In this document: positions 11,295 through 25,369 of the stretch, piece by piece
Position numbering within the stretch: position 1 is the stretch's first letter
Layout of the letters: the number at the start of each line of letters is the position of its first letter
Source of the DNA: Lycorma delicatula
Lineage: Eukaryota; Arthropoda; Insecta; Hemiptera; Fulgoridae
Length of the DNA: 64,000 bases
Reading direction: 5' to 3'
Assembly (NCBI RefSeq): GCF_047948215.1
Contig: NC_134455.1
Location: forward strand, 291,549,647 to 291,613,646
Position numbers and translations under genes: made by a program
The notes under the pieces: generated by a model
The model's database searches: none
The model's input: only the letters and a program-made list of their open reading frames with translations
What the model was told of the DNA's origin: nothing

Positions 11295-13975
11295 ATTTTT
11301 TTTGTCTTCAGTCATTTGACTGGTGTGATGCAGCTCTCCAAGATTCCCTATCCAGTGCTAATCATTTCATTTCGGTATACCCCCTACATTCAACATCCCT
11401 AACAATTTAGTTTACATATTCCAAACGTTGCCTGCCTGCACAATTTTTTCTTTCTACCTGTCCCTCCAATATTAAAGAGACTATTCCAGGATGCCTTAAT
11501 AATATGTGGCCTATAAGTCTGTCTCTTCTTTTAATTATACTTTTCCAAATGCTTCTTTCTTCTTCTATTAGCCGCAACACCTGTTCATTCGTCACTTTAT
11601 CCACCCATCTGATTTTTAACATTCTCCTAAAGCACCAAATTTCAAAAGCTTTAAATCTTTACTTCTCAGGTACTCCTATCGTCCAAGTTTCACTTCCATA
11701 TAAAGCGACGCTCCAAATACATACTTTCAAAAATCTTTTCCTGGCATTTAAAATAATTGTTAATATTAACAAATAATACTTCTGACTGAAGGTTCGTTTC
11801 GCTTGTGGTATTCGGCATTTTATATCAGTCCTACTTCGTCCATCTTTAGTAATTCTATTTCCCAAATAACAAAATTCTTCTACCTCCATAATGTTTTCTC
11901 CTCCTATTTTCACATTCAGCGGTCCATCTTCGTTATTTCTACTACATTTCATCACTTTCGTTTTGTTCTTGTTTATTTTATGCAGTAGTTTATGCGTAGG
12001 ACTTCATCCATTCCGTTCATTGTTCCTTCTAAATCCTTTTTACTCTCGGCTAGAATTACTATATGATCAGCAAATCGTAACATCTTTATCTTTTCACCTT
12101 GTACTGTTACTCCGAATCTAAATTCTTCTTTAACATCATTAACTTCTAGTTCTATGTAAAGATTAAAAAGCAACGGGGATAGGGAACATCCTTATCGGAC
12201 TCCCTTTCTTATTACGGTTTCATTTTTACGTAATTCAATTATTACTGTTGCTATTTGGTTACTGTAAAGGTTAGCAATCGTTCTTATATCTCTGTATTTG
12301 ACCTCATTTTTTTAAAATGCTCAACATTGTATTCCAGTTTACGTTATCGAATGCCTTTTCTAGGTCTATAAATGCCAAGTATGTTGGTTTTTTTCTTTAA
12401 TCTTCCTTCTACTATTAATCTGAGGCCTAAAATTGCTTCCCTTGTCTCTATACTTTTTCTGAAACCAAATTGGTCTTCTCCTAACACTTCTTCCACTCTC
12501 CTCTCACAGAATTCTACTTAAGATTTTTGATGCATGGCTAGTTTAGCTAATTGTTGTGTTTTTTTCACATTTATCTGCCCCTGCTTTCTTTGGTATCATT
12601 ACTATAACACTTTTTTTGAAGTCTGATGGAAATTCCCCTTTTTCATAAATATTACACACCAGTTTGTATAATCTATCAATCGCCTCCTCCCCTGCACTGC
12701 GCAGTAATTCTACAGGTATTCCGTCTATTCCAGGAGCCTTTCTGCCATTTAAATCTTTTAATGCTCTCTTAAATTCAGATCTCAGTATTGTTTCTCCCAT
12801 TTCATCCTCCTCAACTTCCTCTTCTTCCTCTATAAAACCATTTTCTAATTCATTTCCTCCGTATAACTCTTCAATATATTCCACCCATCTATCGACTTTA
12901 CCTTTCGTATTATATATAGGTGTACCATCTTTGTTTAACACATTATTACATTTTAATTTATGTACCCCAAAATTTTCCTTAACTTTCCTTTATGCTCCGT
13001 CTATTTTACCAATGTTCATTTCTCTTTCCACTTCTGAACACTTTTCTTTAATCCACTCTTCTTTCGCCAGTTTGCACTTCCTGTTTATAGCATTTCTTAA
13101 TTGCCGATAGTTCCTTTTACTTTCTTCATCACTAGCATTCTTATATTTTCTACGTTCATCCATCAGCTGCAATATATCGTCTGAAACCCAAGGTTTTCTA
13201 CCAGTTCTCTTTATTCCGCCTAAGTTTGCTTCTGCTGATTTAAGAATTTCCTTTTTAACATTCTCCCATTCTTCTTCTACATTTTCTATCTTATCTTTTT
13301 TACTCAGACCTCTTGCGATGTCCTCCTCAAAAATCTTCTTTACCTCCTCTTCCTCAAGCTTCTCTAAATTCCACCGATTCATCTGACACCTTTTCTTCAG
13401 GTTTTTAAACCCCAATCTACATTTATTATCACCAAATTATGGTCGCTATCAATGTCTGCTCCAGGGTAAGTTTTGCAGTCAACGAGTTGATTTCTAAATC
13501 TTTGCTTAACCATGATATAATCTATCTGATACCTTGCAGTATCGCCTGGCTTTTTCCAAGTGTATATTCTTCTATTATCATTTTTAAATTGGGTGTTGGC
13601 AATTACTAAATTATACTTCGTGCAAAACTATATAAGTCCTCTTTCATTCCTTTTGCCCAGCCCGTATTCACCCACTATATTTCCTTCCTTGCCTTTTCCA
13701 ATGCTTGCATTCCAATCTCCAACTATTATTAAATTTTCATCTCCTTTTATGTATTTAATTGCTTCGTCAATTTCTTCATATACACACTCTACCTCATCAT
13801 CATGATGGGCGTTTGTAGGCACATAGACGTTAACAATCGTTGTCGGTTTAGGTTTTAATTTTATCCTTATTACAATGATTCTATCGCTATGCATTTTGAA
13901 ATATTCTACTCTCTTCCCTATCTTCTTGCTCATTATGAAATCTACTCCTGCCTGCCCATTATTTGAAGTTGAGTT
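11295..13975 (-). mobile_element. 5'-truncated RTE-like LINE, decayed ORF2
   Basis: Minus-strand order: endonuclease C-half with 'VNVYVPTNAHHDDEVE', 'LIIVGDWNASIGKGKEGNIV' and 'GEYGLGKRNERG' (13930-13630); a charged linker (13415-12990); the RT N-part with 'GRKAPGIDGIPVELLRSA' and 'SDFKKSVIVMIPKK'; the RT core 'GCSLSPLLFNLYIE' and 'MLRFADHIVILAES' (about 12240-12030); then 'FCYLGNRITKDGRSRTDIKC', 'LYGSETWTIGV' and 'RRDRLIGHILLRH' down to 11407. The catalytic pair usually read as ADD is ADH here, so RT would be inactive even without the several frameshifts and stops. The first part of the endonuclease is missing, consistent with 5' truncation. The 3' end sits at an A-rich run near 11300. Confidence 0.75.
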
Positions 13976-14029
13976 AATTGTTATTTATTTATATATTTTT
14001 TTAATGATTTATACAATTATGAGATTGGT

Positions 14030-14170
14030 GAGATTAGAACTATGGTAAACATTCCGGGGGACCATAAAAAAGGTACAGTTTAAAATTTCGTAATGATTGG
14101 TTCAGTAGTTTTCGTGGTTACAGGGCAAAAACGAAAATACGTCGTGTTTTTATACAGTAATGAGATTTAA
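14030..14170. repeat. Possible Helitron-like repeat segment
   Basis: Contains 'cgtaatgattggttcagtag' followed by a 'ttttcgtggttacagggcaaaaacg' type motif. Variants of this are common near the ends of insect Helitrons and other non-coding repeats. No terminal structure is visible, so the call is weak. Confidence 0.25.
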
Positions 14171-16243
14171 AGGGTTCATGAAAGATGTTTAAATGAATTT
14201 TTTTAATGTTGTCAGTGATATTTCTATCTTTTATGTAATCTTCAAAGTGAAATGAAACTTCTTTTGCATTACTTTTTATTTCTATAACGAACGCAGATAA
14301 GTTTTCTTTGTATTAACTATAACGATATCAATCTGTCGTCGTTCTATTTACTTTTCCCTTATATCTCTACCTATTTTATTCTGCGTTTTTGTATAAATAT
14401 ATTATAACAGAACTTACTTCACTGCTTAGATATTTCTAAACAGGGTGTAATTATCCAAGCAGTGAAATATCATAAGGTTTCTTGCCATAAAGAACACAAT
14501 AAACGTAATATATAATTTAATAGCGTTTTAATTGGATGTTTGGTGTGTGTGTGTTTATTTTTTTGAACGAATTATAAATCTACATTTATAAAAATAATTA
14601 AACTTAAATACTTGTTTTTTAAAAATATTTTATTAAATGCAAGCAATTTTTTTTCACTGATTCTAAAAAAAAAATATTTGCTCACAATAATACTTTCTAA
14701 AATTTGAGTCCAAAAGTGAATTTATTTATTATGCCATTCCTGGAAAACAGATTTAGTACCTTTATTAATTTTTTTTATACTGAATTTAATTAATTTGAAT
14801 TAAAAATTTTATCACTTTATCAGAACATAATATACAATTTACGCCTTGGTGCTGTATAATGCATAACAAATTTTTAATAAAACTATGTTTTCCTTTTTTA
14901 GGCACATTGTAACTGAGCTGAAATTTATTTATCCAAGTTAAAATGTTAATTAAAAGTACTACAAAAGTTCTTTCCCAATTTTAATTAAAATATATATATG
15001 TAACACTCATACACACATTGTACACAGACCTCTACCCGACGTAAAACATTTCCGGTGTCTTTCTTATCATCTCAGGATCTTTTCGTATAAATTAATAGCA
15101 TTTCGTATTTTAATGAGTAACTCTTCTTTAGTATTAACTGAAGTACTAACTAAAGCTATTGCACTACAAGCCTAAAAAAAAAATTGTTTTTCGACACCGA
15201 ATTTTGTATTTTATGTCGGGTATCTTAAAAACTCCTGAAACTGTAGTTTTGGGACTTACTTTATCGTAATTCGCAACTCAAATTACATACGAAACCACAA
15301 AATTTGCTCCTTCATTTCGGTCCCAAAAATTATAAACATCGCCTGGAAACACTTCCAGGCTGATATATATATATATGAACTTATTTTGTTATTTTCACCA
15401 GTAGAACATGTCCTGAAAGCTTCTTCGTTTCTTTGTGGGCACCTGTATATGATTTTTACTTTATTATAATTTTAAATTTAAAATGATGTTACTTTCGTCT
15501 TATTTAAATCGTTTGATATTCAATGTGTATTGAATACAACCTTCATTTTTATTTATTTATTCATTCCATAAAATAAACTGTACAAAAGTTTTACGTTACA
15601 ACTATCTCTGTATTAAAAAAAATAAACATATAGAAACAATGTATAATTAAAATAACATGTAAAATCGTACAAAAACAAATCAATATACGTCTTACACCAA
15701 AGGTTTACATTTTGACATGTCAAATGATAAACCATAACCTTAAATGTTAAATAATATATTTTGCATTCACGGAATTAGTTACTTCAAACGAAAAAAACCA
15801 CAACTAAAGTTACCATCACTTATGAAAAGCGATAAGATGTAGGCAATGGTTCACAGCTTACAAATGTTGCCAACGGATGTTCGCTTCTAATTACTAATCA
15901 CAACTTATAATATTTACTTAAATTTATTTATTTATTTATTTTTTTTTTTTTTTTTTTTTTTTTAGAAAAAACAATTACAGTAGAATTTATTATCAATTGT
16001 GTTAAAAAAAGAATTCAACATCAAATTTAAATAATAATTTCTTTGAAAACGTAAAAAATATACTTATTCTTTCCTGTTTTAATTAACTGTTCCAATTTGA
16101 AATAGATTTTAAGAGAGAAATAACAAAAATTTCTTTAAATCTTTCACTCGTGAATAAGAGTAAAGGATAATTATTTTCTGACACAATATTTGGTCTCATT
16201 ACATTGAATTCTAATCATGATTCTCATTTTTGGTTCTTTTTAA

Positions 16244-16297
<54 letters not shown>

Positions 16298-16364
16298 TAT
16301 GACCGTTATATATTTGACCGTATTATGACCATTATATATTTATTATATATAATGGTCATCATTA

Positions 16365-16412
<48 letters not shown>

Positions 16413-17604
16413 GGTTATTGTTATTATTTTAAAATGAATATTTAGTTTATTTGATTTCGTGAAAATTACAACATATTATTAAATGTAAATTTAATTAAAT
16501 AAAGAATAAAAAGCGTATGAGTGTAGGAATGCTATAAAATAAATAAAAAATTCATTACTACAATACTTTTAGTAATCAGTAACTTAAAACAACAATTCAT
16601 TTTTGAAAATAAACGTATTCATGCAGATAAAGCAACTATATCACTGTTTATAGCACCTGTTTATGTCACCTCTCTCTAGGCCATCTAAAAAATAAGTGTT
16701 GTTGCTTTCTTGATGGTCAAATTTATCACATAATTTGACGTTTTAAAATGAAGAATAGAAAAGGAAAAAAGAGATTGAAAGTCAAATTTGACTCTCAGTG
16801 AATATTCATTTAACACGTTAATTATGTGGTGAAAAAGAAAGCAGGAGGAGGTGGTGCTAAAGTAAAATCAATTGTTTTGCTAAAGTTTCCTGAAATCAAG
16901 AGATTTTATCCACAATTCATATCTCTGATACAATTATATGAATAAAAATATTTATTTGTGATTCTGTAATCTTAAAACTAAGCGATTAAAGGCTTAATTT
17001 TTTATATTTTTAATGATTGTAACGTATAAAATGTATTACAAATAAGCTTTGATAAATATTTATAATATTTTTTTTTTTGAAACGAAAGACTATGAATTTG
17101 CTAACTACTATATATATATATTATAACAGCGAGATGGATTTGAAATACATTAGGTGCATGGCAGGTAGGCGAAAAGTATTATTTGCCGTGTTGTCGGTCT
17201 ATCGCCCGACAAAAATTTATTTAATATTGAACCAAATTTATTACATTTTCATAACTTTTATCTCTTAAAAATTGATTTTATATTTTCTGAACTAGTTTAA
17301 GGAAAAATAAAATGTTTTACGTTCGCTTAGTAAATTTATTTACACGAACTATAAAACAACGATGATGACAGTTACAGCGCTTATCTTTATAATATAAAAT
17401 AAAATAAATTCAATATAATAAAATAATAAACGAAAAATATATTGTATGATCGTAATTTCTAAAAATATTTGTTTATAATATAATATTAGATATATAAAAT
17501 AATTAGATATATAAAATACTTGAAGATGACAAAAGAGTACAGGTTGGAGAACAATATAATTCATCAACAAATCAAAGATTTTCGTAAAAATTTCATACAC
17601 ATTT
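14171..17604. other. AT-rich sequence, simple repeats, no recognisable gene
   Basis: No coding motif found. Contains a poly(T) tract near 15940-15963 and the TA-rich foldback at 16248-16406. The 63-codon open frame at 17077 and its neighbours have no recognisable content. Confidence 0.55.
16248..16406. repeat. (TA)n microsatellites flanking a perfect hairpin
   Basis: (TA)n at about 16248-16292 and 16369-16406 flank a unit with perfect 14-bp arms, atgaccattatata (16325-16338) and its complement (16346-16359), around a 7-nt loop. A second 'tgaccgt' motif is repeated just upstream. Confidence 0.7.
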
Positions 17605-18325
17605 TTTTTATTTTCTTATCTTCCGGGCCTACCCCAAGCTTTGTTCCAGCATCATTAAGTTTCATCCCACGACTCAAAGAAGTCATTAGACAACTTTTCC
17701 CGAGTTGTTTATATGTCAAAATTGTTTCCACATGCGATTATCATCCCTTGCGTCTTTAGAATTATCAACCATTTATCCTAACATGAAGGATACATCTTAG
17801 TAAATTTCACATCAGCACTTCCCTTTATATTAATTTTCTTAATAGGAATTTGTAGCATATATTTTAACTGCTCTTAAAATCTTATTTATAAGGTCTCTTT
17901 AACCTCTAATATTACTTATTTAAAACCTAACCTTCACTTTCATAAATACATGTGGCACTAGCATGAAATTGCACAGTTTTAGCTGAGTATCTCTCCTACC
18001 ATTATTCCTAAGAACTCTTGCCGCAACATAAACATTTTGCAATTCTTTTCAGTTTCTTTAAAACATCTACGTATCTCTTGATGTCTACTGATCTAATAAT
18101 TAAGACAATTATGTTTATTAGCATATTGTATAATAATTTCATACAACACAACCTTTGACGTGATACAATTTTCTCACAGTAACCTTTACTTTGTTTTTTT
18201 TTTACGTAGGTATTTGAAGTTGTGTAAGTGAGAGGGAATCTGAAATTGATAAACTTTTTTTGCAAAGAATCTTCAAATTCCTTTATGAGAACTTGATTAT
18301 TTACAAGTAGGACTGTATTCATCCA
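17605..18325 (-). pseudogene. Degraded RTE-like LINE C-terminal remnant
   Basis: The minus frame from 18322 gives 'MNTVLLVNNQVLIKEFEDSL', resembling the block just after the RT catalytic Asp pair (DTV...N...L...+..L). Further down come 'LKKLKRIAKC', then, across a stop and frame change, 'RRDTQLKLCNFMLVPHVF'. That resembles the LINE block R..T..KFY..MAVP.LLYG. The segment ends in an A-rich run near 17605. Similarity was judged by eye and the remnant is poor. Confidence 0.4.
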
Positions 18326-18689
18326 CCTATTTTTATTCTAGTTGTTACTTTACTCTCTATATTATTTACTCGTTATACTCTTAAGAATATCGTCAACATT
18401 CAAACATATTCATAATCTATACATTTTATTCAAAAATATTGTATAACTTTATATAAATATTTAAGCAAACTTTTGTGTATGTTTGTTTAAAAATATGGTT
18501 TTATTGAGCTGTAAAATGATGCTGGAATTGTATAGTAGCGTAAAATAACTACTATGCAATCAGTATTATTACTAAAGTTTTTTTTAAAATGACAAAAAAT
18601 CCTTATTTCTTTTTTTGATAATAAATTCACTCAGGATAAACTCAAAGCTTTTGTGAGAGTATACAGAACGGAGATTTTATAGCGATTGA

Positions 18690-18775
18690 CAGTTGCAATG
18701 TCAATCGGGATTGGAACCCAGAAACTTCCGGATGAAAGACCGAAAGGAAACCACTCAAAAACACAGGTCCGCGAA
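18690..18775 (-). mobile_element. tRNA-derived SINE (family 2) fragment
   Basis: On the minus strand: 'gagtggtttcctttcggtct', 'ttcatccggaagtt', then the B-box-like 'gggttccaatcccgattg'. Same order and spacing as the 36468 copy, without the body. Confidence 0.5.
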
Positions 18776-19354
18776 TTTTTGTATAATTATACTATTTATC
18801 TATAACTGAGTTTCCATTTTTGGAAATCTTCTTAAAAATTTTATTCAAAAAATAAACGTATATTACACATAATGTTTATACACATATCAACATCGACATC
18901 GAGGCTGTCAGTGTGTACGTATGTGTGTGTTAACTATCGTATTAACTATCGATAAAGTAGTTAAGGTAAGATTTTACACAAACGTTCCTGAAACAACGGT
19001 ATGCCCTTTGAATATGCTAACCGGAGGCATTACAATTTCAGTTATTTCGGCCAAAATATTTTTAGTAATCGGAAATATAACTCCACAACTCTGAAGTGCC
19101 TTACAGATTACACGATCTTAGTACGGTGTGGCAAAAAGCATTGAAGAAAAATAAGTAATTAAATGATACCATCACAAATAGTGCAACCATCTTACAAAAA
19201 ACGTTTACATAGAAACTCAGTAGAGTAGTTATTGCAGTAACCTTATTATTTTAATTTCATGATCCGGAATTTTGAATGTTATACTCAATAGGTATCCAAT
19301 ACCTATTGTCCAATTACACATCTGATATTATTTTTTATGTGTAATAAATGCTGA

Positions 19355-19430
19355 CCGGATTCAAATTCAAAATCTTTCGGATGAGAGTCAGAACGTTACT
19401 TCATCGCCACATTCGGCGTTATAATAGGCT
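19355..19430 (-). mobile_element. tRNA-derived SINE (family 2) fragment
   Basis: On the minus strand: 'cgaatgtggcgatgaagtaa', 'ctctcatccgaaag', then 'tttgaatccggtcagca'. A diverged head of the same family. Confidence 0.45.
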
Positions 19431-20274
19431 GATTTCGTACTATAACGCAAGAAGTAAACCTGTTAAGCTGACATATATCATTAAAAAGAAAGAGTGACTC
19501 AGAAAAAAACAATTTCCATATATCTGGGTATCCTTCACACTTAAATGAAATATTTAAGTTTTTCATTAGTACCTATCGACATTATCTTCAGTTTCAGCTA
19601 TTTAAATGAGTACATTTCCTTTGATCTGAATAGAATCTCAAAGGTTCATAGATCACAACTTAAAATAATATTGATTTTTTTATTATGTTTGTAACAGGTT
19701 TTACAATCAGATGCTTCTATACCTTATATATTCAATTTCTTTTAAACCAAAATATGTTTTACATCCTGTCAAGAAACAAGGTATTCTTATACCATACCAC
19801 AAATCAGTCTGCAAAAATTAAAACCACGATACTAAAATATATTTTGATCAGTTTATCTTTTTTCCGGAATAAAAATAATGCACTGGTTGAATAGTTTAAG
19901 ATAAATCTCTATATCTGAACGTTGAAATTCAGTGTCCTTCCAATATTATTTCAAGGAGCTTTGAATTATTTAATGTTATAGACTTATATTTATGTAAGAG
20001 TAATAGTGTTTGAAATATTTTAGTATATAAAATGTTTCATTAAAACTGACCCGATTATTAAAGAGTATTTTTAACTGTAATCCTCAAATAAATATTGTAT
20101 TCTAAATCCCTTTATATGTTTTCCAGGTAATTTTATCATGTAAGCATCTAAAAAACGTCCTATAATTAATACTGCAGTACAGTTCATATAATTTGACAGA
20201 TATTTCAATGTTGCAGAAAACATGTTTATTTCGGTACATTACATCACAAGTATTAACAACTCAGATAAATTGAT

Positions 20275-21170
20275 TGAAGTTGGTACATCTTGACCTCGCA
20301 GGGGAAGAGCTCTCCATGTGGCTGTTTCGGTTGCCACGGTCACCTCCGTACCAAGCCCTTATGGTTTTTACCAGAGGTCATCTTCAGAACCCCGACGAAA
20401 GGTATCTCTCAGCTTTATTCTTGCCTCAGTCAGGATTTCACCGGTGTAAATACCACATGTGATATTTCCATCGGTGTACTACTAGAAAATTAACTTGTTA
20501 AAACAAAACATACCTATGTCGAGTCTTTAACAAGACTGAGTGGCATGAAAGAACTGAGATTAAACAGGAACTACCTACCCGATAGGTTATAAGTTGAGTT
20601 TAACATGCAACCATAACATAACACAAAACAAAAAATAAAAATGAACCTAAAATATATAATTAAATAAACAAAACACTGCAAAAATATTAAACCTCATAAC
20701 AAAACCACGACACAGGAAAATCCAGGCGGCACCCTAAATTACCTCGACATTCCGTTCTCTTGCCAGGTACCCGTTGAAATTTCCAATAATTACTCATTGG
20801 CGCGATTTTTCCAATACTCACGGAGATGTAATGTCGAGCCGACAAATAATCTTGCGCAAAAGTTCGTATTTCGTGCATTCGTAATTACACGGTATGCGTC
20901 ATCCATTTGTCCACAATCTGGACACAGACCTGACTCCACCAGGCCAAATCGCTGGAGTCTATCTCAGAAGACACCATGACCAGAAAGAAATTGCGTCACA
21001 TACTTGTTAGAGTGGACCCAAGAAGCGCCCGGCAAACCAACAACGTCTGGGATGAGATCATGCGTATAACGCCCAGCCGCTGCCATAGCCCATCTGACCT
21101 GCCATAAAGAATTACCATGCCAATCTATCTCGCAAATTTTTTCTGAAGAAAACAAAATATTGCTAATTTT
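20275..21170 (-). pseudogene. R1-like LINE ORF2 C-terminus and 3' region
   Basis: Minus-strand frame from 21155: 'WQVRWAMAAAGRYTHDLIPD', then 'YVTQFLSGHGVF', one stop, 'DRLQRFGLVESGLCPDCGQM' and 'DDAYRVI'. In a shifted frame it continues 'CTKYELLRKIICRLDI'. This is the C-terminal zinc-finger region of LINE ORF2 (TQFLSGHG.F...L..F......C..CG...D..HV..EC). The final His of the finger is Arg here. A non-coding stretch down to about 20275 probably is the 3' UTR; no poly(A) is obvious. A stop and at least one frameshift make it dead. Confidence 0.6.
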
Positions 21171-24100
21171 CTAACGCAATTAATCTATCGGTTTCACGCC
21201 TGCAATCACCAAGATTGCGTTCTGTGAAATAGTACGGTAACTTGAGGTTGGAGCATTCACAAAATTTTATTTTTTAGTGTTTTACTGTTGAGGAATTATT
21301 TATGAGGTACATACAGCAGCTGGAAAAACATAAATCGCCGCCATTTTGATTGGATCGACTTTAGTCGATTTACGGCGTCAGTTTATTATATTAAAAAAAA
21401 ATAATAATTCAATAAAGATAAAAAAATCATTTTCTTTGAATCTTTTACTAATTAAATTCATTTCCAGTGTTTTTCTGGTATAATTTTTAGAAAAACAATA
21501 CGCATTAACAAATAGTTGTATTAACTATCGGGTAATTTCAAACTAATCTCCATTTTGAGCCAACTCAAAATAGTTATTTCTTGGCGTTTTAATGTGTTTT
21601 TTATTTATCATACAGCCCCTACCATTAAAATACAGTTTATAGTTGGAGGCTAGATGGTTGTATGAAGCAGTTAGTTCTGCATTAACGGTTCACGACTGAT
21701 ACGCACATATGTTTTTGCTCATTATTAAGTCGATTGCGGCACTTTATGACAGAAAAGTATGGTATTTTATTTTTTATACGGGTCACCGTTTAATTGCAGA
21801 AGTGTTTTTCATTTTTATAACTATAGCCGAATAGATTTAATATGCCATGTTTAGAAGCTATTTTTAATAAATTAGAAAAAAGATTTTTACGAAACGGAGA
21901 ATTTTTTACAATATCTGAAACGTTTGCGAAATTTCGGATTTACCTTCTTTTTAAGTGAACGTAGTTGTAATTCCACAAATCAGCCATGTATTTTTTTAGG
22001 AAATTTTAAAAAAAAATATTTTTCAAGGTTGTTTTCACCGGCTCAATAATTTGGATATTTTTTTTCAAGTTGTTCCTTAATGTACCTAATTATTTCAACT
22101 TGTTCTATAATATCCTATATAATATCATAGTTACATAAAGTTACATTAAGTCATATCATAGTTACATTAATGACATGCACTATGAAAACATACGAAAAAG
22201 TATGTAGATTCTGGAAAGTGATACTCTTAAAAATCGTTCCAGCCCATAAAGTTTAAAAAAATTGGAACGAGAATACAATAGTTCCTTCATTAAGGAAAGC
22301 CTAAAAGGTTTAAACGATAGATTGCGCACGCACCTAACTACCATTAGAAAGTGATCCCCATCTTTCCGATTAGTTTGAAAAATACTTCACGCAGACACAA
22401 TGCGTTTTATTTAATGCTCTCCATTGTTCAACCTTTCCCTCAACGTTCTTTTGCTTAAAGCAATTTCTATGTGGATTATTTTCCAAATACATATTCCATA
22501 ACATCTTCATATTAACTCATAACATCTTCATATTTTTCTAATTATATTAACTCATTTTTCAGTACATCATACTTCATTGCAATATCTTTCCATAGAAAAA
22601 AATTCACGGGGAGAGGCACTTAAGTTGCCTCTCCCCGTCACTAGAGAGCGACTACACCAGGAAAAGATAAAATTTGCAGAAGGTATCAAATCGTTAAATA
22701 TAACATAAAAAAATAAAATTTTATCACCCTTAATTGCCCCTCTCCACTAGTGTTAGATGTTTTTAAATATATTAGAAAAAATACATACGGTATAAAGAGT
22801 AACAGTCCGATCTAAAGTATCATATAATTATCTGTTTAATAAATTAGTATAAATTACTTAGACACTACAGAATAGATATTTTTATTAAATTCTTATTATA
22901 AAAAACCCCATTATAATTAAGAGATTAGAAATTTAATAAACGGAAACTATTGTGAATGGAAGACAGAAGACTATATCTATGATATCTTAAGATCTACGAA
23001 TATTGTTTGATGAAGATAATAATTTTAATTTAGTTCCGCATCGAATTTTTAAAATAAATTTGCAATATATTATTATTTTTATTATTTTGAAAGTGCTAAC
23101 AAGTTAACTAGTTGGTAAGCAATAAATAACTTTCATTTAATTGAGAATTACTTTTACTTCGAGTAAGTAAATTAAAAGTAGCTAAAGATCAGGAATAGAT
23201 GGATTGTTCATTAATAATGAAATGCACTATAAATCGTTTCCATCTTACTAACAATACATTACAAGAGAATAAATCAGTAAACTTATCTTTGTAACAAGAA
23301 ATTACCCAGGGTTCTTATAAAAACAATATTTCACACTGAAAAAATATATCCAGGTCAGTATAATAAGGCTAGGAGGTAAATGCTGAATTGCATGTCTCTA
23401 AGCGTCATTGTTTCGTCCCCTCCAAAAAAATTAAAGAACTTAAATCATAATTTTAAGCAAGTATAATCAATAAAGTCGTGTTCCTGTTTGTTTAAATGAA
23501 AAAAAAAGAACAATAATAATTATAAAAATCTCTTTACCACAATCTATAAGTTGTTTAAAATAAATAATTATAACAAAAAAGAATATAACATTGTTAAATA
23601 AAGTAATTTTAATTAATTTCCTTGAACTCTGTAGATGAGCTTTAAGGAACATTTTTTAAAACATAATTTTACTAGTTTGTTTCTAATTATAAATTATTAC
23701 TTATATTTCCTTTAAAGTAATTCATTCATCCGTTAAATCCAGCAATTAAGTCAGAATCTGAAATATTATATAATATTCTTCATCACTCTATGAAATTTTT
23801 TAATAAAAGTTAATATTCACGATATTAACAACATTTCGTGAGCTTTAGTTTTATTAAAATGAATGTTCCTTTAAAAAGTTAATAAGTTTAAAAGTGAATT
23901 AAATACTCTTTCATATGAATTCAAAGGAATAATATTTACTTTTAAACAATATTGAGTTTTTAATTCATTTTTTTAATAACTGAATTACAGTAATAGATAT
24001 ATTTGCTTTTGATATTCAATTAAAAGTGATGTGTTTGTAATTTATGACTGGCATATCGGCAGTTATTAAAATAGTGAAAAATTTCTTCACGAGTAAAAAA

Positions 24101-25185
24101 ATTATTGTACGACAGGATTTTGAAAAATAATTTCACAAATGAAATTACTCTATAATCACATGTACATCATCATAAAAAAAGTTAAAATTTTCATACCTTA
24201 GACTCCAACGCATATTTTTCCGTTAAAACGCTGTAAATTAAAGTTCCTTGTCTTTTTAACGTGAAATGATGATTTTTTGTTTTTAAAAACTAAAATAGAT
24301 TTTAATTGTCGGAGCTTCTATGTTTAATACTTTATAAAACAAAGATCAACTATAACAACTTAATTACTATTTTCTTAAAAATTAAATTTTACTTGAATTC
24401 TTCCCCTTGAGTGTGGCAGCACTTAAAAGGAAAAATTTTTTTTCGTAATTTAAAAACGTAGTTTTTTAAATAGCAATGACACTACAATAACTTCCCCTAA
24501 TGTGAGCGCTCTGAATTAAAAAAAAATATATGTAAACTTTTTTTAATTTCCATTTAAATTTATTTAAAGCCGATTCAATGAGTTTTTAATCATTAAAAAA
24601 AAATAAATTAACTAAAAAAAATATAGAAACTATTTTAAAATAATCATTTAAACGTTAGAAAGATGTTTAATGATGAATTTCCATCTTTTTCCTACCTACT
24701 ATTAAAATAATAGTAGGTAAATACAATAATTTGTATTTATGTTTATAGGAATTGATTTCCATATCAGTTTGGGAGAAGAATTTTATTCCCTACATAGATG
24801 ATTTGAAGTTATTTTTCTTTTTTTTTTTCATCGTTATCTACAGGATTCTTATAACATAATTATATTTAGATGATATCATTCCTTGATCAGAATGATTAAG
24901 GAATTTTCCTATGGACATTTATGATAAGCTGTTGTAAAATAATCGATATTTCCTTATTCTACGTAAATCTGTTTTTAAGACGTTCTTATGTGTTAAGGGT
25001 TTTGTTGGTTTTGACAGTTTTCAGTCTTTCTGTTTATGAGAATAGCTTTATTTAAAACTAGCAGAAGTATTTTGAAGGATAATACATATTTTTAATTAAA
25101 AACAAAACAAAAAACAAGAAAAATGGAAATGCCACCAGCTAAATCAGTTTAGTCGTTTTATTATCACTTACAATTTCAATTGCAG
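21171..25185. other. AT-rich sequence without recognisable gene
   Basis: No coding family recognised. Notable only for perfect hairpins at 22606-22638 and 24692-24719. Probably intron or intergenic DNA. Confidence 0.5.
22606..22638. repeat. GC-rich perfect hairpin
   Basis: Arms acggggagaggca and tgcctctccccgt, 13 bp, perfect, separated by 7 nt that are themselves nearly self-complementary. Strikingly GC-rich for its surroundings. Confidence 0.8.
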
Positions 25186-25369
25186 AATGGAAAGTATGCT
25201 GAAAGAAAGCACTATCCTAGTTGGTAAATCAATTGAGGAATCTACCATTGCTTCATGCAATACATTGGGATCGAGGGTTCTACATAGTTCCAACATCTGC
25301 AATCAAGATTATTCGGAGCATTCCTGGAATCCTTCAAGATTAAATTTTAAAAAGAAATAATTCTTTTAA

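Noticed and set aside
12664..13110. 148-codon Ser-rich + strand frame
   Set aside because: Antisense shadow of the RTE-like LINE on the minus strand.
25186..25360. Splice-acceptor-like 'caattgcag' followed by a 57-codon open frame, or a 38-nt exon ending at 'gtaaatc'
   Set aside because: It runs into an RTE-like LINE relic. The frame has no recognisable content and the micro-exon reading is not supported by anything else.
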